Source of the DNA: Elainella sp. Prado103
Lineage (GTDB): Bacteria > Cyanobacteriota > Cyanobacteriia > Elainellales > Elainellaceae
Reading direction: 5' to 3'
DNA: 43,125 bases
NCBI GenBank assembly: GCA_025454395.1
Contig: JALOOM010000058.1
Span: 1-43,125 of the forward strand
Position 1 is the stretch's first letter. Each line of letters begins with the position of its first letter. The notes under the pieces were generated by a model that searched no databases, had not been told where the DNA came from, and was given only the letters and a program-made list of their open reading frames with translations. This document shows positions 32,727 to 41,000 of the stretch, one piece after another. The position numbers were made by a program, and so were the translations under genes.

Positions 32727-33317
32727 TCAAAAGTCAAGATTTGATGGGATTTGCTCAGGCATCGGTTTCAAAATGGTGGGAATTTGGCTCAACACTCGAT
32801 CGACCACCTGTTCGGTCGTGTCAGAAGCCTCGATCGGAATCTCTAAATCTGCTTGGGCATAGAGTGAGCGGCGTTCTTGCAGCAGTAATTGTAATTTTGC
32901 GAGTGGATCTGCGGTTTGCAACAGGGGGCGGGTGGTGTCTTGTTGCAGGCGTTGGTAAAGCACTTCGATCGGCACATTCAACCAGATCACCAATCCGTGG
33001 CGTAAATAGCTCCAGTTTTGCGATTGGGAGACGATCCCCCCTCCTGTTGCCACCACTAAGCGGGTATAGGGTGCTAACTCGGACAAAACTTGAGTTTCCA
33101 GTCGCCGGAATTCCATTTCACCCATCCCAGCAAACAGGTCACGAATTGCCTGTCCGGTGGCTTGCTCAATCACCTGATCGGTATCAAAAAATCGATAGTC
33201 TAACTGCTTCGCGATCTGCTGTCCAATGGTAGATTTTCCTGCTCCCATCATGCCAATTAAATAAAGGTTGGTACCTTGAAGTCGATCGCGAAGAATAGCC
33301 ATACTGCTCTCGTTCAT
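32727..33317 (-). CDS. aroK: Shikimate kinase
   Basis: 196 residues. Walker A GMMGAGKST (22-30), shikimate-binding FFDTDQ (D45, D47), FRRLE, ATGGGIV, and the lid TRPLLQ. It phosphorylates shikimate at O3 in the chorismate pathway. The first ten residues may be spurious, as the fold begins at TNLYLIGMMG. It is flanked by the CNNM gene and argB on the same strand, with 172 and 92 bp gaps. Confidence 0.95.
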   Translation of the reverse strand: MNESSMAILRDRLQGTNLYLIGMMGAGKSTIGQQIAKQLDYRFFDTDQVIEQATGQAIRDLFAGMGEMEFRRLETQVLSELAPYTRLVVATGGGIVSQSQNWSYLRHGLVIWLNVPIEVLYQRLQQDTTRPLLQTADPLAKLQLLLQERRSLYAQADLEIPIEASDTTEQVVDRVLSQIPTILKPMPEQIPSNLDF

Positions 33318-33320
33318 GCT

Positions 33321-33368
33321 CCTGAATGAATGGATCTAATGAATGAATCTAATGAATGAATGGATCTA
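33321..33368. repeat. Low-copy TGAATGAATGGATCTAA-type repeat
   Basis: Three decayed copies of AATGAATGGATCTA in the spacer just upstream of aroK. Confidence 0.8.
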
Positions 33369-33489
33369 TCTATCGAATTGGCTAGGGGGTGGACACAATT
33401 TTGGAGGGTCAGTCTTCTGTGCGCTCAGAATGGAGATTTAATTTTCTGAGGTTAAGTTTTCTGAAATCTAACTCTTTGTTCAAGCAATG

Positions 33490-34986
33490 CTAAGGCGATG
33501 GAAATTCATCTGCATCTGATCGATCGGGCTCAGCTTTCCAGCCCTGCTCGATCGGGCGATCCAGGGTTCGATCGATCGAAGCCGCTTCGTATTCTGTGGG
33601 TTCTTCGGCTGAGGGTGGTTCTAGATAGCGAAGTTGCAATTGTTCCAGCCTTGGCCCTTCGGCTGACATCACCGTAATCTCAGTGTTCTCGTAGCATAGT
33701 TGTTCACCCACACTGGGAATTTTCTGCAACTGATAGATCACAAATCCGCCCAGGGTTTGATATTCCTCAGACAGGGGCAAGGTTAACCGTAACGTGTCGT
33801 TAACTTCTTCCAATTCAGTTTGAGCTTGCACCAAAAACGTCTGTTCGTCTAAAACACGAATGCTCGGTTCGGGGCTTTCTGGCTCATGGGTTTCGCCAAT
33901 AATTTCTGCCACCACATCTTGCAGCGTGACCAGACCGGCGGTACCCCCGAAGTGATCGATGACCATCACCATGGCCTGACCCGATCGCCGCATCAAATCC
34001 AAAAGTTCGTTCAGGGGCATTTCCTCTGGCACAAATTGAGCTGGACGGATCCAAGCCTCGATCGGCTGATCCAGGTTGAGTAATCCCACTGTTAGCGGTT
34101 CAGCCAATTGCTTAAACTCAATCAAACCAACAATCTCATCTAACGACTCGCCCATAACTGGATAACGGGAATGCCCTGAAGCAGACACCTCTTGCAGCAA
34201 CTCTAATAAGCTGGCCTCTTTGGGTAGAGCCACCAAACTCGTGCGCGGCACCATCACTTCTCCGGCCATCACTTCCCCAAAAGCAAACACATTGCTCAGG
34301 AGTTCTCGTTCCTCTTCTTCCAAACCAGGAGATTCCGCAGTCGTGCTGATAATGAGTTGTAATTCTTCGGGTGTGACGCGGTGATACCACCCTTGCCCTG
34401 TATATTCTACGCCTACCAGCCGCAGCAGCCAGCGCGTAGACTGGTTTAAAATCCAGATGAAAGGATGAAAAAGCCGAGCGATCGCGACACTGGGCGGCCC
34501 CAAAAATCGAGCCAACTGTTCTGGGTAGAGTAATGCCACGGATTTCGGACAGAGTTCTCCCAGCACGATCTGCAGGTAGGCGATCAAAATAAAGGCAACC
34601 GGAATAGCAAACGAGTGGCTTAAGACCTGCTGCATCTGAGCTGGCAGGGGAAGTTGCTTAAAAAACTCGGAGAGCAAGACAGCCATCGTGCTTTCACCGA
34701 TCCAACCCAGAGCCAGACTCGATAAGGTAATACCAAACTGGGTGGTCGAGAGCAATCGATCCAACCCACGCTGAAGATCTTGCACTGTTTTGGCCTGCAC
34801 ATCACCAGCGGAGACGAGCTGATTGATCCGCGATCGTCGAACTGACACGATCGAAAATTCGGCAGTGACAAAAAACGCATTAATCGCGATCAGTAGCAAC
34901 ACAGCTAGCAGGCGAAACACCACATCTGAGGCACTCAGCGGCACCGATCCATTTGCAGCGACCTGACCAAGAAAAAAGGGCAACAT
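33490..34986 (-). CDS. CNNM/CorC-type transporter (hemolysin C family)
   Basis: 498 residues. N-terminal CNNM (DUF21) domain with about four membrane helices: LLLIAINAFFVTAEFSIVSVRRSRI is the family start, then LSSLALGWIGES. Two CBS domains follow at about 215-345 (VMVPRTSLVALP, GHSRYPVMGES, VMVIDHFGGTAGLVTLQDVV). The CorC_HlyC domain closes at about 365-445. Family members are linked to magnesium or cobalt efflux. Its start is 12 bases after the end of a small anchored-protein gene, which suggests one transcript. Confidence 0.93.
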   Translation of the reverse strand: MLPFFLGQVAANGSVPLSASDVVFRLLAVLLLIAINAFFVTAEFSIVSVRRSRINQLVSAGDVQAKTVQDLQRGLDRLLSTTQFGITLSSLALGWIGESTMAVLLSEFFKQLPLPAQMQQVLSHSFAIPVAFILIAYLQIVLGELCPKSVALLYPEQLARFLGPPSVAIARLFHPFIWILNQSTRWLLRLVGVEYTGQGWYHRVTPEELQLIISTTAESPGLEEEERELLSNVFAFGEVMAGEVMVPRTSLVALPKEASLLELLQEVSASGHSRYPVMGESLDEIVGLIEFKQLAEPLTVGLLNLDQPIEAWIRPAQFVPEEMPLNELLDLMRRSGQAMVMVIDHFGGTAGLVTLQDVVAEIIGETHEPESPEPSIRVLDEQTFLVQAQTELEEVNDTLRLTLPLSEEYQTLGGFVIYQLQKIPSVGEQLCYENTEITVMSAEGPRLEQLQLRYLEPPSAEEPTEYEAASIDRTLDRPIEQGWKAEPDRSDADEFPSP

Positions 34987-34998
34987 GAGTCTTGAGAG

Positions 34999-35301
34999 TT
35001 ATTGCGGAGGGCTGGCGGGACTCGTATCGACTGGTGTTGATGCTTCGGCAGCCCCACCTCCCTCGATCCGATTTTTCACATCTGTGAGAATGTCAGCCTC
35101 TTTGAGAAATTCAACCCCCTCGCGGCGAATTGGACGACCCTGAGCATCTGCCAAATTATTGACCGGGCGCGCATCGGGCTGGGTAATCCCCTTCAGTGCT
35201 CCCCGACCGAGTCGATATCCGACCACAGCGCTCGACACCCCGGCACCAAACATCAAGGTTAATAAGGTAATTGTGAGAACAACGGTTGGATTCACTTTCA
35301 T
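34999..35301 (-). CDS. Small single-helix membrane protein
   Basis: 100 residues from ATG 35301; seven upstream codons look spurious. One hydrophobic helix at about residues 5-28 (VVLTITLLTLMFGAGVSSAVVGY) is followed by a polar domain with GRGALKGITQPDARP and EFLKEADILTDVKNRIEGG, then a Pro/Ser tail. It ends 12 bp before the CNNM gene. No family is recognised; its position suggests a partner of the CNNM protein. Confidence 0.72.
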   Translation of the reverse strand: MKVNPTVVLTITLLTLMFGAGVSSAVVGYRLGRGALKGITQPDARPVNNLADAQGRPIRREGVEFLKEADILTDVKNRIEGGGAAEASTPVDTSPASPPQ

Positions 35302-35411
35302 AGCAATCTCCGAGAAGCCCATTCCTTAAGAGATGGGATGGTGTTAAAGCTGCACATCCGCCCTGCCTCAGGATACAATAGCTCAAAGCTGGTTTCAGTG
35401 GTTGCCCAGTG

Positions 35412-35456
35412 ATAGGAAGTCCTGAAATAGGAAGTCCTGAAATAGGAAGTCCCGAA
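35412..35456. repeat. 15-bp tandem repeat, 3 copies
   Basis: ATAGGAAGTCCTGAA three times (last has CCCGAA), 27 bp upstream of the tRNA. Confidence 0.93.
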
Positions 35457-35482
35457 ACAGTGCTTCAGTATAGATCTATCTT

Positions 35483-35555
35483 CCAGGGTTGGCCGAGCGG
35501 TTTAGGCAGCGAACTCATAATTCGCCTCAGGCAGGTTCGACCCCTGCACCCTGGA
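35483..35555 (+). tRNA. tRNA with CAT anticodon, probably tRNA-Ile2 (lysidine-modified)
   Basis: A complete cloverleaf: acceptor CCAGGGT/ACCCTGG, D-arm GCC...GGC, anticodon arm GCGAA-CTCATAA-TTCGC with anticodon CAT, T-arm GCAGG-TTCGACC-CCTGC, discriminator A. The first pair is C-G, so it is not a bacterial initiator. The D-arm text (GGCCGAGCGGTTTAGGC) and the CTCATAA loop resemble chloroplast trnI-CAU more than cyanobacterial or plastid elongator Met, whose loop is TTCATAC. The CAU reader of AUA needs TilS. Software may call it Met. No CCA is encoded. Confidence 0.88.
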
Positions 35556-36119
35556 CTTGATCAATCTAATCTAATGGGACTTTGCTAATTGGACTTTTTG
35601 GGCTTTTTGGACTTTGCTGAATGAGGTGCCTGCTGAGTGAGGTACCAGGTTAGAGACTAGACTAATGGAAGCCGAACCAGTATCGTTTGCTCATCCAGAT
35701 AGCGCTAAGATAGGGACGATAGGAGTTGAGCCATGCAGCTTAGAGCCATTGCTTATTGCTCGATTGCTCAAGCCGATTCGTACGATCTTCTCGATTCAGC
35801 ATGGGAATCTTTACCCAAACTTTCCAGGCAAGCTAAGATGGGAACCTAGCACGATCGGAATGCTGGCTCGTGGGTCAAGCTCGCGATCCATTTCAGGATT
35901 TCGGACTTTCTATGGTTTTGCGATCCTACGCTGTTGCAGTCCTAGATCGTGCAGTCTCATGGTTTTGCAGTCTCATGGTTTTGCAGTCTTATAGTTTTAC
36001 CGCTCTATAGTTCTGCCGCTCTATAGTTCTGCCAAGATCAGCACTCCTAGATGTTCTGGTTTACTATTCAATTACCCTTTCATGTTCCTAGTCGCTTAGT
36101 ATTGTAATTTTTCTGCCCG
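35556..36119. other. 564-bp spacer with repeats
   Basis: Holds GGACTTT-rich degenerate repeats after the tRNA (about 35577-35625) and the 16-bp array at 35951-36030. Open frames here are repeat-driven and not convincing. Confidence 0.65.
35951..36030. repeat. 16-bp tandem repeat, about 5 copies
   Basis: GCAGTCTCATGGTTTT twice, then GCAGTCTTATAGTTTT and two decayed copies of the CCGCTCTATAGTTCTG type. Confidence 0.9.
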
Positions 36120-36599
36120 ATGACATCGATGACATCTGCACCCCATCAGAGCCACCTATTAATCATCGAAGACGATAAGGGACGGCGTGAGTATACGCTA
36201 GATAGCCCCGTATATTCGATCGGCAGAGATCCGAAATGTGATATTCGCTTGGTTTCTCAGTTTGTCTCACGGCGACATGCTACCTTGGTTCAACTGCCCA
36301 ATGAAGATGGCAGCTATTATTACCGGATTGTCGATGGCAACTTGAAGGGGAAGCCCAGTGCCAATGGGCTGTTAATTAACGGTCGTAAACTCCAAGCCCA
36401 TGATTTGAGCGATCAAGATAAAGTGGTGTTTGGGCCCCAGGTTCATGCCGTCTACTATTTGCTGCGGCGCGATGCCATTACGACGGTGCCACCCGACGAG
36501 TATGACATCACTCTGATCAGCCCGAATATGACGGGAGATCCGGAAGACGACACAGCGGCTCAACCTGCTGAACCTCAAGTAACCGATTTAACCGGCTAA
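36120..36599 (+). CDS. FHA-domain protein (copy 1)
   Basis: 159 residues, mostly one FHA domain: YSIGRDPKCDIRL (GR and S/H-type phosphothreonine pocket), VSRRHATL, then NGLLINGRKL and a VVFGPQVHAVYYLL end. A short acidic tail follows. FHA domains bind phospho-Thr peptides, so it should act with a Ser/Thr kinase. It starts MTSMTSAP; a second ATG three codons in is equally possible. A close paralogue follows 118 bp downstream. Confidence 0.93.
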   Translation: MTSMTSAPHQSHLLIIEDDKGRREYTLDSPVYSIGRDPKCDIRLVSQFVSRRHATLVQLPNEDGSYYYRIVDGNLKGKPSANGLLINGRKLQAHDLSDQDKVVFGPQVHAVYYLLRRDAITTVPPDEYDITLISPNMTGDPEDDTAAQPAEPQVTDLTG

Positions 36600-36717
36600 A
36601 CCCAGCTTTTTCACCACGATTTACGGGTTTAGTTCGATGCAAATTGGGGCACAATAAATCGGTAATCTGTGCAACGTTATACTTGCTGTAGATTGTTGTT
36701 CCTCACAACTCCGTCGA

Positions 36718-37179
36718 ATGGCTTCAGTCAGTCGCCAAACCCATAAACTGATCATTGAAGACTCCAAGGGTCAGGAAGAGTACACTCTAGATAGTGCGCT
36801 GTATTCGATCGGCCGCGATCCCACCTGTGATATTCGCCTCTCTTCCTACTTTGTGTCTCGCCATCATGCGACCTTAGTCCGGTTTGCCGACGATGAGGGC
36901 AACTACTGTTATCGCATTATGGATGGTAACTTGCAGGGTAAGCTGAGTGCAAATGGGCTCTTAATCAATGGTCGCAAACTTGCGGTGCATGATTTACAAA
37001 ATCGCGACAAGATTATTTTCGGCCCCCAGGTTCAGGCTGTTTACTATCTGCTAGAACGCGAACATATCACCACAGTGCCGCCGGATGAGTTTGATATTAC
37101 CTTGATTAACCCCAGTTCGATGATGCCAGAAGAAGGGGAAACCCCTGACTCGATCGGTGAGCTGGATTCAGTGGGTTGA
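36718..37179 (+). CDS. FHA-domain protein (copy 2)
   Basis: 153 residues, clearly paralogous to the gene before it: YSIGRDPTCDIRLSS, VSRHHATLV, NGLLINGRKLAVHDL, IIFGPQVQAVYYLLE, and a shared TTVPPDEFDITLINP tail motif. Differences spread through the domain show the duplication is old. An AT-rich stretch with TATACT (36678-36683) lies upstream, but without a good -35. Its 3' end is convergent with yidD. Confidence 0.93.
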   Translation: MASVSRQTHKLIIEDSKGQEEYTLDSALYSIGRDPTCDIRLSSYFVSRHHATLVRFADDEGNYCYRIMDGNLQGKLSANGLLINGRKLAVHDLQNRDKIIFGPQVQAVYYLLEREHITTVPPDEFDITLINPSSMMPEEGETPDSIGELDSVG

Positions 37180-37217
37180 GCCATCGATCAACCTGAATGC
37201 CGTCTAGCGGCTCCTTC

Positions 37218-37610
37218 CTAAATGCTGGGCTGGGCTGGATCGGCCGGGCAAGGCGGCTCTGGAAGCTGGGCGGATGACAGCTCGATCGGATCGGCATGGG
37301 GGTGATCCATGCAAGAGGTGCGTGGATCATCGATCGCAGCACATTGACCGATCGTTGACCGTTGTGGGTTGGAGGCTTCGTTTGGCCGAGGGGGAACCGG
37401 ATCATACCCGCCTGGATGCAAGGGATGACAGCGTAAAATGCGTCCTATGGCTAAGCCACTCCCTCGCCATACTCCAAATCGATCGATCGCTTCAATCGCA
37501 TACTGAGAGCAGGTCGGCTGAAATCGACAGGTGGGCGGAAACAGGGGTGAAATAAAAGCCCGATAGCCCCGAATGCAGCCAATCAGAAAATGTTTGATTA
37601 TACTTTTCAT
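37218..37610 (-). CDS. yidD: YidD membrane protein insertion efficiency factor, extended
   Basis: 130 residues. The family core runs through [31 protein letters not shown] and [16 protein letters not shown], about 75 residues, with the three conserved Cys. YidD is an inner-membrane-associated protein that helps YidC insert proteins. The remaining 50 residues are a polar, Pro/Cys-rich tail that is not part of the usual domain. It lies nine bases after the sugar ABC permease gene on the same strand. Confidence 0.92.
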   Translation of the reverse strand: MKSIIKHFLIGCIRGYRAFISPLFPPTCRFQPTCSQYAIEAIDRFGVWRGSGLAIGRILRCHPLHPGGYDPVPPRPNEASNPQRSTIGQCAAIDDPRTSCMDHPHADPIELSSAQLPEPPCPADPAQPSI

Positions 37611-37619
37611 GTCTTGATC

Positions 37620-38480
37620 CTAGCCCTTCAAGCCACTCCCTGCCTCCGTTGGCACAATATATCGTTGCATGACTGTGAAAAATAGCAGGATAGGCGCGAT
37701 CGAAATGACCGATCCAGCCGCAATTAAGCGCCAATCTAAGGAAAAGGCACCGGCCAGTTTAGCCACTCCCAGAGGTAAGGTGTAATACTCCGGCCGATCC
37801 AAAATCAACAATGGCCAGAGAAAATCACTCCAGGAACCAATAAACACAAAAATTGCCAGTGTCACCAGAGCGGGACGGATCGATGGCAACATCACATGCC
37901 ACCAAATGCCCAACTCAGAGCAACCATCCATACGAGCCGCTTCTTCCAATTCCTTGGGTACCCCTTGAAATGCCTGCCGCAGCAAGAAGATGCCGAACGC
38001 AGAGGCAATAGCCGGAAAAATCAGCCCCAGATAGGTGTTCCGCAGTCCCAACTGCACGGTCAGAATATAGAGCGGAATCATCACGACCTGAAATGGAATC
38101 AAGATTGTCGAAACGATCAGCGTGAAGATTGCCGCTTTGCCGCGAAAATTCAACCGGGCCAAAGGGTAAGCAGCCAACGAACAAAAAAGCAGGTTTAAGC
38201 TCACAGTCAGCCCAGAAACCAGCACACTATTCCACAAATAACGCCCAAAAGGATTACTCTGCCAAACTTTGACAAAATTTTCGATCGTTGGCTGTTGAGG
38301 CAAAAACTGAGGTGGAAATTGAAAAATATCTTCCGTAGACGACTTAAATGCTGTGCTAACCAACCAGAGCAAGGGAAGTAGCATCACTAGCGCGATCAGC
38401 CCCAATACACCGTAGGTCAAGATGCGTTTGAGCATGGGTGATTTAATGAGTCGAGATCGAAATGATTGCATGGTCACCAT
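37620..38480 (-). CDS. Carbohydrate ABC transporter permease (MalG/UgpE type)
   Basis: 286 residues with about six membrane helices. The cytoplasmic EAA loop EEAARMDGCSELGIWWHVMLP binds the ATPase. N-terminal LPLLWLVSTAFKSSTEDIFQFPP is typical of the second permease of sugar importers. The binding protein, first permease and ATPase are not in the window, so they lie elsewhere. yidD follows nine bases later. An alternative start is MQSFRSRL, three codons in. Confidence 0.92.
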   Translation of the reverse strand: MVTMQSFRSRLIKSPMLKRILTYGVLGLIALVMLLPLLWLVSTAFKSSTEDIFQFPPQFLPQQPTIENFVKVWQSNPFGRYLWNSVLVSGLTVSLNLLFCSLAAYPLARLNFRGKAAIFTLIVSTILIPFQVVMIPLYILTVQLGLRNTYLGLIFPAIASAFGIFLLRQAFQGVPKELEEAARMDGCSELGIWWHVMLPSIRPALVTLAIFVFIGSWSDFLWPLLILDRPEYYTLPLGVAKLAGAFSLDWRLIAAGSVISIAPILLFFTVMQRYIVPTEAGSGLKG

Positions 38481-38651
38481 TGCCAGGGTGGAAAGTTCAA
38501 ACCGTCACAACAGATCCGGTCGCTAGGAGCACCGACGGGATCGTTTTATTGTATAACCCCAAATCAACGACCGCGATCCAGCAATCTGGACGGTTTTGTG
38601 CGATCATCGTTCAGGAAAGTTTGTGAAGCGAAGCAGAGAGGTAGCGTCATC

Positions 38652-39161
38652 GTGGTGGAACGTCCGATCAAAAAATCAGAGCGACAGCAGAATGCGGTTG
38701 AAACCAGTGCGATCCCAACTGAGAGCCAAGTTGGGAGCCAAGTTGGGAGCCAAACGGAAAGCCAGTCGGGCAGTTCAGAACAGCGACGCAATTTAGACCG
38801 CAATCGGGATCGCAGCAGCCGGGATGATCGGCCTCGGGATGATCGGCCTCGAGGGGATCGGGATCGCAATGACCGAGATCGCAACGATCGGGGGCGCGGT
38901 AAAGGTAAGGGCAAAGGCAAGGACGATCGGCGCGAGGCAGCCAAGCCGCCGGTGAATTTAGCCCTGGTTCGTCCTGCTAAAACTCCCAAACCCAAACCCG
39001 TGGAAGCCCCGCCGGTCGAAGCCGAAGCGTTACCTGAAGCGATCGAGGATACTGAAGCAACCGCAGCCACTGAACCCTTGGAGGTTGTGGAAACCCCGAC
39101 TGAAGCATCAGAAACTCCTGAATCGGTTGAGCCAACTTCCACGCCAGAGACCGCAAGCTGA
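38652..39161 (+). CDS. Charged low-complexity protein
   Basis: 169 residues if GTG 38652 is used; 38655 GTG is an alternative, and the frame is open further upstream without good support. The product starts VVERPIKKSERQQ, then has SQVGSQ repeats, a dense D/R/N stretch (DRPRDDRPRGDRDRNDRDRN), a GKGKGKGK run, a short hydrophobic VNLALVRPAK, and an acidic Glu/Pro/Ala tail. It is disordered, with a basic-then-acidic layout like RNA-binding linkers. The plus strand is favoured over the antisense frame because a terminator follows on this strand. Function unknown. Confidence 0.6.
   Translation: MVERPIKKSERQQNAVETSAIPTESQVGSQVGSQTESQSGSSEQRRNLDRNRDRSSRDDRPRDDRPRGDRDRNDRDRNDRGRGKGKGKGKDDRREAAKPPVNLALVRPAKTPKPKPVEAPPVEAEALPEAIEDTEATAATEPLEVVETPTEASETPESVEPTSTPETAS
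38723..38746 (+). repeat. In-frame 12-bp duplication
   Basis: GAGCCAAGTTGG twice, partly a third time, coding SQVG repeats in the charged protein. Confidence 0.88.
38821..38850 (+). repeat. In-frame 15-bp duplication
   Basis: GGGATGATCGGCCTC twice, coding DDRPR repeats in the charged protein. Confidence 0.9.
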
Positions 39162-39175
39162 TTAGGAATTAGCCT

Positions 39176-39198
39176 GGGGCGATCGAGCCCCTTTTTTT
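39176..39198 (+). terminator. Rho-independent terminator
   Basis: GGGGC (39176-39180), loop GATCGA, GCCCC (39187-39191), then seven T (39192-39198). It follows the charged-protein gene by 14 bp. Confidence 0.88.
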
Positions 39199-39282
39199 GC
39201 GCCATGGACAGCGATCTGAGGGGCTGATAAAAACTGGTCATCGTTGAAAGACGGGTATCAAACTTAAAGCTGGGTAACCCTT

Positions 39283-39314
39283 AAACAAACACTCGTAGAA
39301 ACAAACACTCCTAG
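39283..39314. repeat. 16-bp duplication
   Basis: AAACAAACACTCGTAG, then AAACAAACACTCCTAG, between the terminator and leuA. Confidence 0.9.
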
Positions 39315-39347
39315 CACAAAGCAGCCGCCAAGAGTCGCTTCAGGCTA

Positions 39348-39373
39348 CCCGACTGAGTTTCCCGACTGAGTTT
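39348..39373. repeat. 13-bp duplication at the leuA 3' end
   Basis: CCCGACTGAGTTT twice, ending five bases short of the leuA stop codon (39378-39380). Confidence 0.9.
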
Positions 39374-39377
39374 GCTG

Positions 39378-41000
39378 CTACCCGACCGGCTGGATTGCCT
39401 GATCATGTTGGGGATGCAGGGGCTTTGCTTGCTGCAAGGTGGCATGGAGACGGTTCAGAGCATTCACATAGGCTTGAGCTGAAGCAACAATAATGTCCGT
39501 ATTGGCAGCATGACCAGAACAAATCTGCTCTTCATGCTTGAGGCGAATGGTTACTTCACCCAGGGCATCGATCCCCGCCGTCACCGATTGCACCGAGTAT
39601 TCAATCAACTGATTCGGAACATTGATCACCCGATTGATCGCCTTATAAACAGCATCCACCGGGCCAGTGCCGATCGCCGCATCCGTCAGTTCTTGCCCAT
39701 CGGGAGTTCGCAAAGTCACCGTTGCCGTTGGACGGGCATGATCCCCACAGGACACCTGAACATGCTCCAACCGATACAGTTCGGGAGCCTGCTGGGTTTC
39801 ATCGTTGACGATCGCCTCTAGATCCCAATCGGTGATGTCTTTTTTCTTGTCGGCCATCTCTTTGAATCGCAGGAAGGCCCGGTTCAGCTCTTGATCGGCC
39901 AGCTCAAAACCCAGTTCTTTCAGGCGAGTTCGGAAAGCATTGCGCCCAGAGTGTTTGCCCAACACGATTTGATTGTCTGTCAGCCCGATCGACTGAGCAT
40001 CCATAATTTCGTAGGTGAGCTTGTGCTTCAGCACCCCATCCTGGTGGATCCCCGATTCATGGGCAAAAGCATTCGCACCGACGATCGCCTTATTAGGCTG
40101 CACCAACATGCCAGTCAGGTTAGAAACTAGGCGGGATGTTTTATAGATGTACCGGGTATCAATTCGGGTCAGCGGTTCTTCCGACTCGACAGGTCGCCCC
40201 AAGAAAGGGTTGAAATATTGCCGACGCACATGCAGCGCCATCACCAATTCTTCTAAGGCGGCATTGCCCGCTCGCTCGCCAATCCCATTAATCGTACATT
40301 CAAGCTGCCGCGCCCCATTTTTCACTGCTTCCAGGAAGTTGGCGACGGCTAGCCCCAAATCGTTGTGACCATGGACAGAGATGATCGCCCGATCGATATT
40401 GGGCACATTATCTTTAATTCCTTTAATCAAAGCGCCAAACTCTGCCGGAGTTGTGTAACCCACGGTGTCAGGAATGTTAATGGTGGTTGCCCCCGCCTCG
40501 ATCGCGGCTTCTAAGACCTGATAGAGAAACTCTGGATCGGAACGACCGGCATCTTCCGGTGAGAACTCTACATCATTCACAAAAGACTTCGCGTAGGCCA
40601 CCATTTCTGGGGCAATTTGCAGCACCTCTTGACGGGTTTTCTTTAACTTATATTCCAGATGGATATCGGAAGTGGCCAAAAACGTGTGAATACGGGGCTT
40701 AGCGGCAGGACTGAGGGCTTTAGCGGCGGCCTCGATATCCTGCTGGGTGGCGCGAGCCAGTCCACAAATGGTTGGGCCTTCGGGGGTGCCGACCTGTTGA
40801 GCAATTTTGTTGACGGCTTCGAAATCTCCCAGACTGGCGAACGGAAAGCCTGCCTCGATCACATCTACTCCCAGCCGCGCGAGCTGCCGAGCGATCGTCA
40901 GTTTTTCTTCCACGTTCAGGGTTGCGCCGGGTGACTGCTCACCATCGCGGAGAGTGGTATCGAAAATGATGATCCGATCGGGCTGTGCTGCGGTGTTCAT
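39378..41000 (-). CDS. leuA: 2-isopropylmalate synthase
   Basis: 540 residues, the length of a type-I LeuA with a regulatory domain. [16 protein letters not shown] (13-28) opens the TIM barrel; [18 protein letters not shown] holds the metal-binding HxHx[13 protein letters not shown] follows. The C-terminal 130 residues form the leucine-sensing LeuA dimer domain ([22 protein letters not shown]...). It condenses acetyl-CoA and 2-oxoisovalerate, the first leucine-specific step. It starts 890 bp from the subtilase gene on the other strand. No leader peptide or attenuator is visible. Confidence 0.96.
   Translation of the reverse strand: MNTAAQPDRIIIFDTTLRDGEQSPGATLNVEEKLTIARQLARLGVDVIEAGFPFASLGDFEAVNKIAQQVGTPEGPTICGLARATQQDIEAAAKALSPAAKPRIHTFLATSDIHLEYKLKKTRQEVLQIAPEMVAYAKSFVNDVEFSPEDAGRSDPEFLYQVLEAAIEAGATTINIPDTVGYTTPAEFGALIKGIKDNVPNIDRAIISVHGHNDLGLAVANFLEAVKNGARQLECTINGIGERAGNAALEELVMALHVRRQYFNPFLGRPVESEEPLTRIDTRYIYKTSRLVSNLTGMLVQPNKAIVGANAFAHESGIHQDGVLKHKLTYEIMDAQSIGLTDNQIVLGKHSGRNAFRTRLKELGFELADQELNRAFLRFKEMADKKKDITDWDLEAIVNDETQQAPELYRLEHVQVSCGDHARPTATVTLRTPDGQELTDAAIGTGPVDAVYKAINRVINVPNQLIEYSVQSVTAGIDALGEVTIRLKHEEQICSGHAANTDIIVASAQAYVNALNRLHATLQQAKPLHPQHDQAIQPVG

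Noticed and set aside
35665-35994. 109-codon plus-strand frame
   Set aside because: C-terminus is read through the 16-bp repeats; composition looks non-coding and no family is recognised.
38564-39241. 225-codon minus-strand frame opposite the charged protein
   Set aside because: Simple antisense of low-complexity sequence (Arg/Ser-rich); the terminator and codon pattern favour the plus strand.
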